This document shows, piece by piece, positions 8,255 to 16,561 of a stretch of DNA of 64,000 bases. The stretch covers positions 1 to 64,000 of the forward strand of contig JAGWHO010000007.1 in assembly GCA_028866715.1 (NCBI GenBank), given 5' to 3'. Origin of the DNA: Microcaldota archaeon. GTDB lineage: Archaea; Micrarchaeota; Micrarchaeia; Micrarchaeales; Micrarchaeaceae. Positions within the stretch are counted from its first letter, which is position 1, and each line of letters opens with the position of its first letter. Both the position numbers and the translations under genes were made by a program. The notes below the pieces were generated by a model, which saw nothing but the letters and a program-made list of their open reading frames with translations, had not been told where the DNA came from and made no database searches.

Positions 8255-9040
8255 ATGTCGATGAAAAACCTTGAGAGGGCGCACTACCTGCTCCAGAAGG
8301 GCATCCTCTTCACAGGCAAGAAGAGGATAAAAGGCGCAGAGCTCCTGTACAGCGATGCTGTCAGCGATCCTTACTGGAACTACGCGACATCCGTAAACGT
8401 CCGCACTATAACCAAAGGCAACATGCTTGAGGCTATTATCTCATTCTATTCGGAAAGGAAGGCCTTGCCGGCACTTTATATCGCATCTGGCGACAATAGA
8501 ATAGGCAGGGCGCTGGCCAGATATGGCTTCAAGGCAAAATATGCCGATTCTTGGATGGTTTATACAGGAAGAAAGATAAGGGATAACAACTCAGGTGTCG
8601 TGGTAAAAAAGGTCTCGAATAAAGGCGAGATGAGACATTTTACCAGAATTTTTGAAACAGTATACGGACTCAAGGGCACTGGCCCGTATAAGAGTCTTGA
8701 GAAAGGATATGGCAAGGCGCTTTTTGGAGCTTTTGGCCACAAGCAGAAGGGCAAATCCGTTGCATTCTATCTTGCCTATCTTGGCGGGAAGCCTGTAGGT
8801 TGCGCCATGCTGGTGACAAGTGGGAGGTATGCAGGTCTTTATGGTCTTGGGGTCCTTCAAAGGTATCGCGGCAGAGGCATCGCAAGAGCTCTCACAGCAA
8901 GAAGGATAGCAGATGCAAGGCAGATGGGCGCCAATATAATATTCCTCCAGACAGAGAAGGGCAGCATCAACGAAAAGATATTCAAGAAGATGGGATTTAA
9001 GACTGAGTTGATTGGCAGGTGCTTTGTGAGGCCCTACTAA
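8255..9040 (+). CDS. GNAT-family N-acetyltransferase
   Basis: A 261-residue protein. The C-terminal half is a GNAT domain with the acetyl-CoA-binding motif RYRGRGIARALTARRI (about residues 204-219) and a preceding beta strand GLYGLGVL. The N-terminal half looks like a degenerate second GNAT-like domain. The acceptor is unknown. Two in-frame ATGs (8255 and 8261) are both possible; it is likely cotranscribed with the reductase gene upstream. Confidence 0.75.
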   Translation: MSMKNLERAHYLLQKGILFTGKKRIKGAELLYSDAVSDPYWNYATSVNVRTITKGNMLEAIISFYSERKALPALYIASGDNRIGRALARYGFKAKYADSWMVYTGRKIRDNNSGVVVKKVSNKGEMRHFTRIFETVYGLKGTGPYKSLEKGYGKALFGAFGHKQKGKSVAFYLAYLGGKPVGCAMLVTSGRYAGLYGLGVLQRYRGRGIARALTARRIADARQMGANIIFLQTEKGSINEKIFKKMGFKTELIGRCFVRPY

Positions 9041-9058
9041 GTGGGACCTGCTAATCCA

Positions 9059-9400
9059 TCAATTCAATGCGGCCACGTTAGGGACTTGAAGAAGAAGCTT
9101 CTCACTCCTGTTGTTGGCACTTATGTAAAGCGCAACCACGAAGAACATAAGCTCCCTCATTCTTGAGGTTGTTATCTGCGCCACGGTAAACTTGCTGAGC
9201 ATATCCTTGCTTATCTTGGCCTGATTAAGATCCTTTACTGCCTTAGAAGCGTCAAATACCTCAACTCCGACCATCTCATCCCCCTTTGAGAAATCTATTA
9301 CAAAATCCCCCACTTTCAAGCTGTCCTCTACCTTTTTCCCATAGCCGACATACAGGACGTCATGTTCCTTGTCGTATTCTACTTTTGCGAATCTCGCCAT
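9059..9400 (-). CDS. DUF2283 protein, likely antitoxin partner
   Basis: A 113-residue protein whose first 60 residues match the DUF2283 pattern: VEYDKEHDVLYVGYG, then DFVIDFSKGDEMVGVEVFDA. The remaining 50 residues are an extra tail without recognisable features. It overlaps the upstream DUF4258-like gene by 22 bp, the arrangement seen in small toxin-antitoxin pairs. I infer the antitoxin or accessory role from this pairing; DUF2283 itself has no proven biochemical function that I can cite. Confidence 0.65.
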   Translation of the reverse strand: MARFAKVEYDKEHDVLYVGYGKKVEDSLKVGDFVIDFSKGDEMVGVEVFDASKAVKDLNQAKISKDMLSKFTVAQITTSRMRELMFFVVALYISANNRSEKLLLQVPNVAALN

Positions 9401-9726
9401 TCTTTGTACCTTTTTTCCTTTTTTTTGTCCGGATAATATGCAGTAACCACTTCAACTTTTTCTGCTTTTATAGTAATTACCACCACTAAATCATAGTTGC
9501 TAAGCTTCTTAAACCTTAACGTGTATTCCTGCCCAAACAAATCCTCATCAGAGCCCCTGACCTCCACAGAAACCAAGTCCTTCAGTTCGTATAATGATTT
9601 AAGGATTTCATCCTTATTAATGTTTCTCTGCACCAGCCTCTCTTCGGCATGTTTTGTAAAACTAACCTTTCTTGTATCCTTTATGCCATTCATAATTCTT
9701 TTGAATTCTGAAAGGTTCACACTCAT
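9379..9726 (-). CDS. DUF4258-like RelE-fold protein, possible toxin
   Basis: A 115-residue basic protein with VSFTKHAEERLVQRNINKDE, the H-A-x-x-R-x-x-x-R signature of DUF4258 and related RelE-fold proteins, followed by a beta-rich half and a lysine-rich C-terminus. RelE-fold proteins are often mRNA interferases; activity here is inferred. TATA-like GTTATAAAAGC is centred 26 bp upstream of the ATG. The DUF2283 gene overlaps its 3' end, so the pair is a likely toxin-antitoxin module. Confidence 0.65.
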   Translation of the reverse strand: MSVNLSEFKRIMNGIKDTRKVSFTKHAEERLVQRNINKDEILKSLYELKDLVSVEVRGSDEDLFGQEYTLRFKKLSNYDLVVVITIKAEKVEVVTAYYPDKKKEKRYKEWRDSQK

Positions 9727-9875
9727 ATTTTTGTTGATTCAAGCTTTTATAACTGCTACTTAAAATGCTCAGTTAGATGAACCCTTAGGAAAAGCACCAC
9801 TAAACGATAAATGGCGCTTCTGCCATCCTCTCTAGGGGGTACATCCTTGGCTGCCTTGATTGCTTTGGCATGCAA

Positions 9876-10100
9876 TCACACATATTCCTTGTTCATGCCC
9901 TGCTCTGTAAGATATACGTTGCCGTTTTCATCTTCCCGAATGTCTCCTCTTCTCATCATTAGCTCCAACGTGCATGCGATCATGCCTACATTTCCCCCCT
10001 TCTTGGGGTCGGCTACCACCTCATCTAACTTCTCAGTGCCCTCCTTAGTTGCCGTATAGGTAACTAGCCCATCGGCTTCTGTTCTCTGAATCCAGCCCAT
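9876..10100 (-). CDS. C-terminal part of a TAG-split winged-helix gene
   Basis: The 74-residue frame begins with an ATG immediately after the TAG at 10101-10103 and in the same frame as the gene upstream. MGWIQRTEADGLVTYTATKE plus GTEKL reads as the second half of a winged-helix domain (end of the recognition helix, beta wing and closing helix). A second winged-helix-like unit follows (RRGDIREDENGNVYLTEQGM). It could be translated separately by restart at the stop, or be the distal half of one 152-codon gene. Confidence 0.5.
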   Translation of the reverse strand: MGWIQRTEADGLVTYTATKEGTEKLDEVVADPKKGGNVGMIACTLELMMRRGDIREDENGNVYLTEQGMNKEYV

Positions 10101-10334
10101 CTACGTGTAGGTGTCTAGCACGTCAAGTACATTCGTTAGGTCGTCGTTAGCGCTTTTTCTGTCGGTCTTGTAAGTTGAGTAGTCCGATTCTCGTACAGAT
10201 AGCGTGTGCCCTACAACTTCTTTCATCGCATTCATGAATTCCACAGCGCCAACATTGCCCTCTTTCCTGGCAAGCGCTATGGCCTCAGCTATGTCTTTTG
10301 CTTTGCAGTGATAACCATTTGCTGTGCCCCCCAT
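10101..10334 (-). CDS. N-terminal part of a TAG-split winged-helix gene
   Basis: The 77-residue frame is helical and ends with the start of a winged-helix recognition region (LTNVLDVLDTYT) exactly at an in-frame TAG. The missing half of the domain continues in frame at 10100. A TATA-like CATAAGTATTTGC is centred about 26 bp upstream of the ATG at 10334, so the promoter looks intact. Either this is a recent nonsense mutation, or the stop is bypassed or used for stop-start translation. I do not recognise a specific family. Confidence 0.5.
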   Translation of the reverse strand: MGGTANGYHCKAKDIAEAIALARKEGNVGAVEFMNAMKEVVGHTLSVRESDYSTYKTDRKSANDDLTNVLDVLDTYT

Positions 10335-10492
10335 AATTTCACATTAATCTATAGGCATCGCAAATACTTATGCGTATCCCAAATGCGCAAAGTTTGAGAT
10401 ATTTTTGTTAGAATGGGATTGCGAAATAAGGCGGTTATTGTGTCGGTATGGTGCCTGTGCCTCATGGCATAGCCTTTTATATTATACCTACA

Positions 10493-10512
10493 TTATATTA
10501 TTATATAATATA
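10493..10512 (+). promoter_or_regulatory. TATA box region of the abiE operon
   Basis: The sequence ATTATATTATTATATAATAT contains overlapping TATA-like boxes 15-25 bp upstream of the ATG at 10522. The inverted half-sites ATTATATTA and TATATAAT make it a plausible autoregulatory operator as well as a promoter. Confidence 0.5.
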
Positions 10513-10521
10513 GGTAATCAA

Positions 10522-11181
10522 ATGCAGGACCCTATAGAGCTGAGCCTCAAGACAGAACTGCAGATAGCCATGGCCAGGCTCCAGGACAAGATAGTCGAGT
10601 CCATCTTCAATCTTGAGCCCGGCATAGTGATGCACGGCGGCACAGCAGTATGGAGGTGCTACAACGGGAACAGGTTCTCTGATGACATAGACATCTATGC
10701 CACAGATAAGCAGACCGAGACTCTCAACCACAAGCTTGATAATGCGCTATCGAAAAGGGGTGTGAGGCTCGATTACCCTAAATACAGTGCCAGATCACTC
10801 GAGTGCTCTGACGGATTCGCAACCATCAAGCTGCAGGCGCAGGAGCCTTCAAGGCCCATACGCTCTGTGCAGAGAGGCTATACGCGCTCCAATGGCACTT
10901 TGTTTCCGATAACCACTATGTCGGCAAGCGCTATTGTTATAGAGAAGATAGAGACGTACAAGAGCAGAAGATACGCAAGGGACCTTTACGACATCTATCA
11001 CCTTATCAGCAACGAGAGGCTTGATGTGAAGGCGATCGCAGCCCTGAAGGCATTCTACAGGGCCGGGGTACAAAAGCCGGCAGACATGGAAAAGTTGGCA
11101 GATCTTGTCTATGCGGGTGCGCCCCCGACATTCGATACGATGCTGGATTCTATAGGTAACATAACTGGTAATGTGGATTGA
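10522..11181 (+). CDS. abiEii: AbiEii/AbiGii-type nucleotidyltransferase toxin
   Basis: A 219-residue protein with HGGTAVWR and RFSDDIDIY, the motifs of the AbiEii nucleotidyltransferase family, and a Lys/Asp-containing region near KRGVRLDYP. In characterised type IV systems the toxin is a nucleotidyltransferase neutralised by AbiEi. The ATG at 10522 was chosen because it follows the TATA region at the right distance and begins the conserved part; an upstream in-frame start at 10405 would run through the promoter. The TGA abuts the ATG of the AbiEi-like gene. The toxin comes first here, whereas the usual order is abiEi then abiEii. Confidence 0.75.
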   Translation: MQDPIELSLKTELQIAMARLQDKIVESIFNLEPGIVMHGGTAVWRCYNGNRFSDDIDIYATDKQTETLNHKLDNALSKRGVRLDYPKYSARSLECSDGFATIKLQAQEPSRPIRSVQRGYTRSNGTLFPITTMSASAIVIEKIETYKSRRYARDLYDIYHLISNERLDVKAIAALKAFYRAGVQKPADMEKLADLVYAGAPPTFDTMLDSIGNITGNVD

Positions 11182-11769
11182 ATGCGCTACATGGAAGAGC
11201 TTGTCGGGACGTTCTCAAAGGACGAGCACCCTATCTTCACCTCAAAAGATGCTGCTCTTGCGTTGAAGGGCAGGGGCATATCATCCGATTATCTGAACCT
11301 GATGCTTCACAATCTGGCCAAGACAGGCAGGATAACAAGGATAACGAAAGGAGCCTACACGTTCCATGACGATGCGGCTGTGGTGGGCTTTGCCTTCCAG
11401 CCATTTTACTACGGATTGGAGAGCGCGCTCTGGCTCAGGGGCATCTCCGGCCAGGGGGCCAATTTCATTGTCATGACGCCCAGGAACGTAAGGGCCGGGA
11501 TAAGGGACTTCAAGGGCAGGAACTACCGCGTGCAGAAAATACATGTAGGCATGATGTTCGGTTACGGGCTCGTAAGATACGGCAGATTCTGGCTTCCTGT
11601 CTCTGATTTAGAAAAGACGGTCATAGACATGGCATGCCTAGGGTACCACATCAACGACGAGCTGCTTCCTGTGATAAGAAAGAGGATAGACAGGAAGAAG
11701 TTGGAAGGGTATACCAAGAGATTCGGTCCGGAGCTCACTGGCCATGTGAATCGGGTTCTAGGCAGATGA
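11182..11769 (+). CDS. abiEi: AbiEi-type antitoxin/transcriptional regulator
   Basis: A 195-residue protein with an N-terminal winged helix (FTSKDAALALKGRGISSDYL, then LAKTGRITRITKGAYTF) and the AbiEi C-terminal domain (WLPVSDLEKTVIDMACLG). In known type IV toxin-antitoxin systems the protein binds the operon promoter and suppresses the toxin without a stable complex. It starts at the base following the AbiEii stop codon. Such pairs stabilise mobile or genomic segments and can block phages; that role here is inferred. Confidence 0.75.
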   Translation: MRYMEELVGTFSKDEHPIFTSKDAALALKGRGISSDYLNLMLHNLAKTGRITRITKGAYTFHDDAAVVGFAFQPFYYGLESALWLRGISGQGANFIVMTPRNVRAGIRDFKGRNYRVQKIHVGMMFGYGLVRYGRFWLPVSDLEKTVIDMACLGYHINDELLPVIRKRIDRKKLEGYTKRFGPELTGHVNRVLGR

Positions 11770-11805
11770 AACATTAGAAAAATATCTGCCTAGACAACAG
11801 ACGGC

Positions 11806-13911
11806 TCAGATATGCCTGCGCCTGGCAACAAGAATATAGGCGAGAATGCCAGCTACCGCAACGATCAGCGCAATCACCGCAATTATGAGAACGCCACTGC
11901 TTCCGAAACCCGCAGCTGATTGGGCAGGTGTAGCGCCCTGTGCGCTCTGGTTCTGCCCGGCAGGCGGTTGCGGGCCAGGAGGCACCACTGTGGCAGGGCC
12001 CTGTGCAGCAACATTGCCTGTCATGCTATTGGCAGTTACGTTCTGGTTCCCGCTTATGGCGCAGTGCTGTGTGCACGGCGGAGGAGGACCGTTGATACTG
12101 CCGTTGTTGGGTTGCGCAGGCTGCTGTTGCGGGTTTCCGAAGCCGAGGCCAGTCGCACCGTTGTTAGGATTGGGTGCAGATGGAGGTGTGTTGAACACGG
12201 GTATCTTGAGGTAGAATACAGTTCCTCCTATGCATGCGACCGCGCCTGTCAGTGTTTTGTGGTCCTGTGATTCCGAGAGCCCCACGAACTTGGGCTGCAC
12301 CCTGGGGAACGGGCTTATCGTAGACAGGCACGATGTCTGTGTGTTAGGGGTGTAGTTCCATATCACCGAGCCGGTATTGTCGAGCAGGTAGATGTAGTTG
12401 TTTTCAGATACCGGATTGAAACCCGAGACCAGGATGTAATTCCCGTCCTGGGTCATCGCGGCTACAGCCCCGTTTATGCTGTGCTTCCAGAGCAGCTGGC
12501 CATGACTGTTGTAGTAGTACACGCCGTTGCCGCCGCTCCACATGCTCACCATGAAGTTCCCGTCGTTCGCTATCCCTCCGCCTGAGACGAAGCCTACGCT
12601 CGCGCCCGTGTAGTTCTCATGGAACATCAGCCGGCCGGTGCTCAGGTTCCAGACGCGGAACTCGCTGTCCTTGCCCCCTGTGCCTACGAGCGACGCGTTC
12701 CTGTTCATTGCGATGAAGAAGAACGGCCAGAAGTGGTCTGCCGCTGTCCATACAGTTGCGCCCGTCGTCGCGTTCAGCATGTAGAAGTTCCAGTCGCCTG
12801 ACCCTACTGCAAGGTTGCCGTTAGACGCGAAGCTCAGCGCCCTTACTTCCGCAGAAAATGGTCTGGACCAAAGAACTTTTCCAGAAGTGGTGTTGAACAT
12901 CGCCAGATTGCCGTTGCTCCCCGCAGCTGCCACCGATTTGCCGTCAGGGCTGAACGCCGTTGCGCCGCTGGTCAGGAATCCGGCAGCAAATTCACTGCCC
13001 TGCGGGTACAGAGGATTGACATCCTGGCTCATGTTCGTGGACCACAGCGCCTTGCCATTTGTTGCATTGAACACGTACAGCCAGCCATTCCAGTCCATGC
13101 CGGCAGCGTATCGCCCGTCGCCTGACACGCTGATGTATGTATCAGTGGCCTGCCACTCCGATGCGTTCGCCATGGTGGCGCGCTGGCCTATGCTGGGGAA
13201 TGAGTAGTTCCATGCGACCCTGTTGTCCGCTATGCCGTAGAAAGCCCCCCGAGTCCCGAGCTCGCCTGCACCTGTTCCTTTCGTGGCCCCGCCGCCGTGG
13301 TTCATCGGTGCGGTCGCCATTACGCTCATGTTGTCGGATGCACCGAGCGTCCATATGGAATCTTGGATATTGTACTGCGTCATCGAGGCCGTGCCTGCGG
13401 AATGCCCTGCCTGCGTTATGTTAACGTTCGTGTCTGGTTCGTACTCCCCGGTATTGTCGTCCGCGACCACACTTACCTTCAGGGTCTCCGTAACTCCGGT
13501 TGCCTCTGACCTGAACGGCACCGATACGGTGTAGTTGCCTAGCTGCACCGGGCCAGTTTGTGAGTTCTGCAGCCCAGTCCACTGCACAATCACCATCATC
13601 TGGGCTGACGCGCCCGGGGCGAGCGACCTCCCGAACTCTGGCGATGATATCCCGAGCGCCTCCCCGCTCCCAAGCGGCCCTGAGATGTCCATCATGTTTC
13701 TCTGTATGGTGATGTAGTCTAGGGACTGCCCGGTGTTCGTCACGTTGAAATAGAAACGCGCGTTCTGCGTGGATGTGTTCGTATGCACTACAGGGTTCAC
13801 AGCGACTACCGTGAACGAGGGCGCCTGCTGCGCATGCGCGATGCCAGGAAGGGCTACGATTGCGGCAATCAATGCCAATGATAACAAGCCGAAGTCCATG
13901 CGGGATGCCAT
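11806..13911 (-). CDS. secreted, membrane-anchored PQQ-like beta-propeller protein
   Basis: A 701-residue protein. Residues 1-27 form a signal peptide ending AHAQQ. Residues 30-155 look like an Ig-like/NEW-type beta domain. Residues about 200-570 carry seven or so propeller blades with PQQ/WD-like repeats (WNGWLYVFNATNGKALW, NGNLAMFNTTSGKVLW, DSEFRVWNLSTGRLMF). Then come a Pro/Asn/Gln-rich linker (580-660), a membrane helix (about 673-695) and a VARRRHI stop-transfer tail. It is probably displayed on the cell surface; the many N-x-S/T sites suggest glycosylation. The ligand is unknown. TATA-like TTTTAAAC is 26-30 bp upstream of the start. Confidence 0.75.
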   Translation of the reverse strand: MASRMDFGLLSLALIAAIVALPGIAHAQQAPSFTVVAVNPVVHTNTSTQNARFYFNVTNTGQSLDYITIQRNMMDISGPLGSGEALGISSPEFGRSLAPGASAQMMVIVQWTGLQNSQTGPVQLGNYTVSVPFRSEATGVTETLKVSVVADDNTGEYEPDTNVNITQAGHSAGTASMTQYNIQDSIWTLGASDNMSVMATAPMNHGGGATKGTGAGELGTRGAFYGIADNRVAWNYSFPSIGQRATMANASEWQATDTYISVSGDGRYAAGMDWNGWLYVFNATNGKALWSTNMSQDVNPLYPQGSEFAAGFLTSGATAFSPDGKSVAAAGSNGNLAMFNTTSGKVLWSRPFSAEVRALSFASNGNLAVGSGDWNFYMLNATTGATVWTAADHFWPFFFIAMNRNASLVGTGGKDSEFRVWNLSTGRLMFHENYTGASVGFVSGGGIANDGNFMVSMWSGGNGVYYYNSHGQLLWKHSINGAVAAMTQDGNYILVSGFNPVSENNYIYLLDNTGSVIWNYTPNTQTSCLSTISPFPRVQPKFVGLSESQDHKTLTGAVACIGGTVFYLKIPVFNTPPSAPNPNNGATGLGFGNPQQQPAQPNNGSINGPPPPCTQHCAISGNQNVTANSMTGNVAAQGPATVVPPGPQPPAGQNQSAQGATPAQSAAGFGSSGVLIIAVIALIVAVAGILAYILVARRRHI

Positions 13912-14049
13912 GCCATCGTAACTAAATGGCAGCTGTGTTTAAAATTGTATGCTATCCGACACCGCAGCCGCACATTCCTGTCAACGGCAGGAAGCGTCCA
14001 GTCTTGTTGCCCTATAAATACTCTCGAATACTTATGTGTATAGGATGCT

Positions 14050-14592
14050 ATGCTGAAGCCGTACAACCGTGAAGAGATACTCGCACTGGTAGATGACAAC
14101 GATAAAGTTATCGGCACAGTGGCAAGAGGTGCTGGCACAAGGCGCCATCTTGACGGGAAGCTGCATAGGGCTGCAGTTGTGCTGATAGCCAACGGCAACG
14201 ACAAGATACTACTGCAGAAAAGGGCAGGCAACGGATTGGATTTCTCGGTAGGCGGGCATTTCGCCTATAACGAGGATTACCTTGACGGCGCCGTGAGGGA
14301 GACGGGCGAAGAGCTCGGTGTAACAGTGCCAAGGGAAGAATTTACCAGGATAGCAAAGTTCAGGGCAGATCTTATTACTGAGGGATTGGAGGTCCATCAC
14401 TTCATGACGCTGTTCGAGGTCAGGAAAAATTTCAAGATAGAGGATTTCAAGATAGACAAGGGTGAGGTTGACTGGGTAAGGTACTACACAATAGACGAGA
14501 TCAAAGATGTCATTAAGGGAGATCCATTGCACTCGCCGCCTGGATTCCATAAAGGTCTTGAGATCTACCTCAGTGCAAGAGGATTCCTCTAA
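14050..14592 (+). CDS. Nudix hydrolase, IPP-isomerase-like (YfcD type)
   Basis: A 180-residue protein with the Nudix box GHFAYNEDYLDGAV then RETGEELG (about residues 75-97). The N-terminal LALVDDNDKVIGTVAR and GKLHRA are shared with isopentenyl diphosphate isomerase and with YfcD-like Nudix proteins, so it could be either; the IPP isomerase active-site cysteine (TNTCCSHP-type motif) is not visible, which favours hydrolase. CCTATAAATAC at 14011-14021 is the likely TATA box, placing the start of transcription within about 10 bases of the ATG. Confidence 0.75.
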   Translation: MLKPYNREEILALVDDNDKVIGTVARGAGTRRHLDGKLHRAAVVLIANGNDKILLQKRAGNGLDFSVGGHFAYNEDYLDGAVRETGEELGVTVPREEFTRIAKFRADLITEGLEVHHFMTLFEVRKNFKIEDFKIDKGEVDWVRYYTIDEIKDVIKGDPLHSPPGFHKGLEIYLSARGFL

Positions 14593-14632
14593 TGCGGCCG
14601 GATACACCATCCACTAGGCGGCAAGGAGAGGT

Positions 14633-14986
14633 CTATCGGCCCTGCATATCTTGCGAACCTTTTCGCAGTAAACCGGGTATTGCACGCCGCCAATAAGCGA
14701 GGTAGCTAGATAGGAGATGGCCGATCGCGCTGTCCATCCAACTCTGCGCCTCTGCAGGGACCTGGTCCCTGAGGTGCTCCACCATCTCCAGCACGCTCGC
14801 ACCTACCTCTTCAGGGCTGAGGTGCAGCATCTCGAGCACAAAGTCGTGGAGATGCGCCTCGACAGCCTCGAGGTCTTCGGTCACATGGTCGAGCAGGTCG
14901 CCCACTATGTCGTGGCGTATGTGCTCCATCGCAATTTCAACGTCGTCTATCAGGGTGTTCTTCCTCTCTACGGATGCCTTTTCCAT
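14633..14986 (-). CDS. unrecognised helical acidic protein
   Basis: A 117-residue protein made almost entirely of amphipathic helices rich in His, Glu and Asp (HIRHDIVGDLLDHVTEDLEA). The ATG at 14986 lies 5 bases past the stop of the preceding gene; an earlier in-frame start at 15025 would overlap that gene. It shares the local string HDIVG and a similar helix with the unrecognised protein at 20330-21169. Third gene of a minus-strand operon starting at 15945. Confidence 0.55.
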   Translation of the reverse strand: MEKASVERKNTLIDDVEIAMEHIRHDIVGDLLDHVTEDLEAVEAHLHDFVLEMLHLSPEEVGASVLEMVEHLRDQVPAEAQSWMDSAIGHLLSSYLAYWRRAIPGLLRKGSQDMQGR

Positions 14987-14990
14987 ATAA

Positions 14991-15383
14991 TCATCCGGCA
15001 CTCTCTTTGGCCTCAATCGCATCAAGCTTGCGCCTCATGCTGTCGTTCCTTATGCTGTCCGTTACGAACATGAGTGCAGCCGCCATGCCACCGTTGCCCT
15101 CCTTGGCGTTCTTTACTGCTAGCGAGTCCAGGTCTGTGAGCAGCTTGTCGGTTATCTCGCACCCTGTCTTGCCGTCCGGATTTATGCCGCTACCCCTGAG
15201 CTTGATCTTCAGGTTGCCGCCCTCTATCCTTGTGGACGTTAGAAGGAGCGCAGCGGCCACGCTATGCCCCCCATGCGATGAGAGCTCGGCGGCGCTCTTG
15301 TGGAGCTCCTTCACGATCTTCTGGTCAGCTTCGTCAGGATTGGTGACATGCCTCTTCTGTTTATCTTTCTGCCCCTTGGTCAT
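14991..15383 (-). CDS. unrecognised small soluble protein
   Basis: A 130-residue charged protein with no known family. The N-terminus is basic (MTKGQKDKQKRH), the centre contains SSHGGHSVAAALLL and a repeated pattern (HSVAAALLLTST and GGMAAALMFVTDSI), suggesting an internal duplication of a short helix-strand unit. Middle gene of the 14633-15945 operon, 17 bp after the gene at 15400. Confidence 0.55.
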   Translation of the reverse strand: MTKGQKDKQKRHVTNPDEADQKIVKELHKSAAELSSHGGHSVAAALLLTSTRIEGGNLKIKLRGSGINPDGKTGCEITDKLLTDLDSLAVKNAKEGNGGMAAALMFVTDSIRNDSMRRKLDAIEAKESAG

Positions 15384-15399
15384 AAGATCACATATTGCA

Positions 15400-15945
15400 T
15401 TAGTAGATATTGGATGGATTCTCCAGCCTGCCGTTCCTGCTTATCGGCACTGAGAGCTCGCCGCAAAATACGATGTACGAAGATGACGCAATGATGGTTG
15501 CACGTGCCCCGTTAACCATGAGTTTCGGCGCAAGCTTCAGCCTTCCGCCTGAGACTATGCACCTCATCTCCTTTGCAGGGTCGTGGTGCCCATCCCCGAA
15601 ATTCCTGCCTGTCACGTGGAATGAATTAGGATTGAATTCGAGGTCGCCATGGCCGACCATGAAGCGCGTGCCGAAGCTGCCGAGATTGCCGGGTAGCAGA
15701 AGCTCGGCAAAGAACGCCCTCGGCTTGTGCCCTCCGGCCAGCTGCACCCCTCCTGCAAGGGCTATCATCCCGCCCTTCTCACATACAACAGACTGTTTCG
15801 CGCCCATGCAGTTTGTATCCTGCTCGCCTGGCGTCCTGCGCAGGAATTCCTTGATAGTAGTGTCAAGCACGTTCCAGCCGTCAACCACCTTTTTGACCCT
15901 GAACGGCTCGTCTGATATTGTAACAGTAAGATTCTGCTGCGCCAT
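15400..15945 (-). CDS. unrecognised beta-rich protein
   Basis: A 181-residue protein, mostly beta strands and glycine-rich turns (GGMIALAGGVQLAGG, MVGHGDLEFNPNSFHV), with a few cysteines and no signal peptide. It begins MAQQNLTVTIS, resembling the MAQQS start of the 20324 gene. The TATA-like ATAAGTATTT (about 15978-15987) and a GGTAAT just upstream of the ATG support the start. First gene of a three-gene operon. No function can be proposed. Confidence 0.55.
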   Translation of the reverse strand: MAQQNLTVTISDEPFRVKKVVDGWNVLDTTIKEFLRRTPGEQDTNCMGAKQSVVCEKGGMIALAGGVQLAGGHKPRAFFAELLLPGNLGSFGTRFMVGHGDLEFNPNSFHVTGRNFGDGHHDPAKEMRCIVSGGRLKLAPKLMVNGARATIIASSSYIVFCGELSVPISRNGRLENPSNIY

Positions 15946-16108
15946 TATATTACCGTAAAATGTCTCAGTTCTAAGAAATACTTATACATATCGCCATGGG
16001 CAGTTCTGCTATCTAGACTTGTTAATTTGCGCACCGGCAGGGAAACCGCTCGGCCGGAAACCTAAACCAGAACCAAGATTTATAGCCGTTGTCCTATAAA
16101 CGTAAAGC

Positions 16109-16561
16109 ATGAACAAGAAGATTCTAATTGCGGCAATAGTTGCCGTAGTGATAATAGCCGGCGGAGTTGTGCACCACCTCACGGACAACAACCTGCCGAG
16201 CAGTACGGTGACGGCGGCAAGCCCTCAGTCGAATGCCGCAGCTACAAACTCGTCAAAGGTGCTGTTCTCAGCCACGCCGTATGCGTCTTATTCATATCAG
16301 GTATATCCTGGCCCGCTCTCTGCCCAGGCGCAGTCTGCAATGGCAGGGTTCAACCTTACAACAAACACACTCGCGAACGGAACCACTATTGCAAAGATCG
16401 GATTCTCATCTACAGGCCAGAGCCAGCAGTTCAGCCTTCTTCCAGGGTACAGGCTCTACATAATAGAGACATCATACGGCGACGACAGCTTCAAGTTCGA
16501 ATCATCGCTGAGCGATGACGGATTTGTTGCCACTGACAGCTCAGGCTATGTGGTAAGCTGA
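16109..16561 (+). CDS. small secreted or anchored protein, unknown
   Basis: A 150-residue protein with an N-terminal membrane/signal segment (residues 3-22, KKILIAAIVAVVIIAGGVV) and an exported Ser/Thr/Ala-rich body containing several N-x-S/T sites and a beta-rich C-terminal domain. Its TGA overlaps the ATG of the NqrB/RnfD-like gene by one base (TGATG), so the two are coupled and may form a membrane complex. TTTATAG centred near 16082 fits a leaderless start. Confidence 0.6.
   Translation: MNKKILIAAIVAVVIIAGGVVHHLTDNNLPSSTVTAASPQSNAAATNSSKVLFSATPYASYSYQVYPGPLSAQAQSAMAGFNLTTNTLANGTTIAKIGFSSTGQSQQFSLLPGYRLYIIETSYGDDSFKFESSLSDDGFVATDSSGYVVS

Noticed and set aside
10101-10103. TAG read as pyrrolysine
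   Set aside because: Nothing in the window (no pyl genes) supports pyrrolysine use, and the ATG directly after the stop gives a simpler stop-start explanation.
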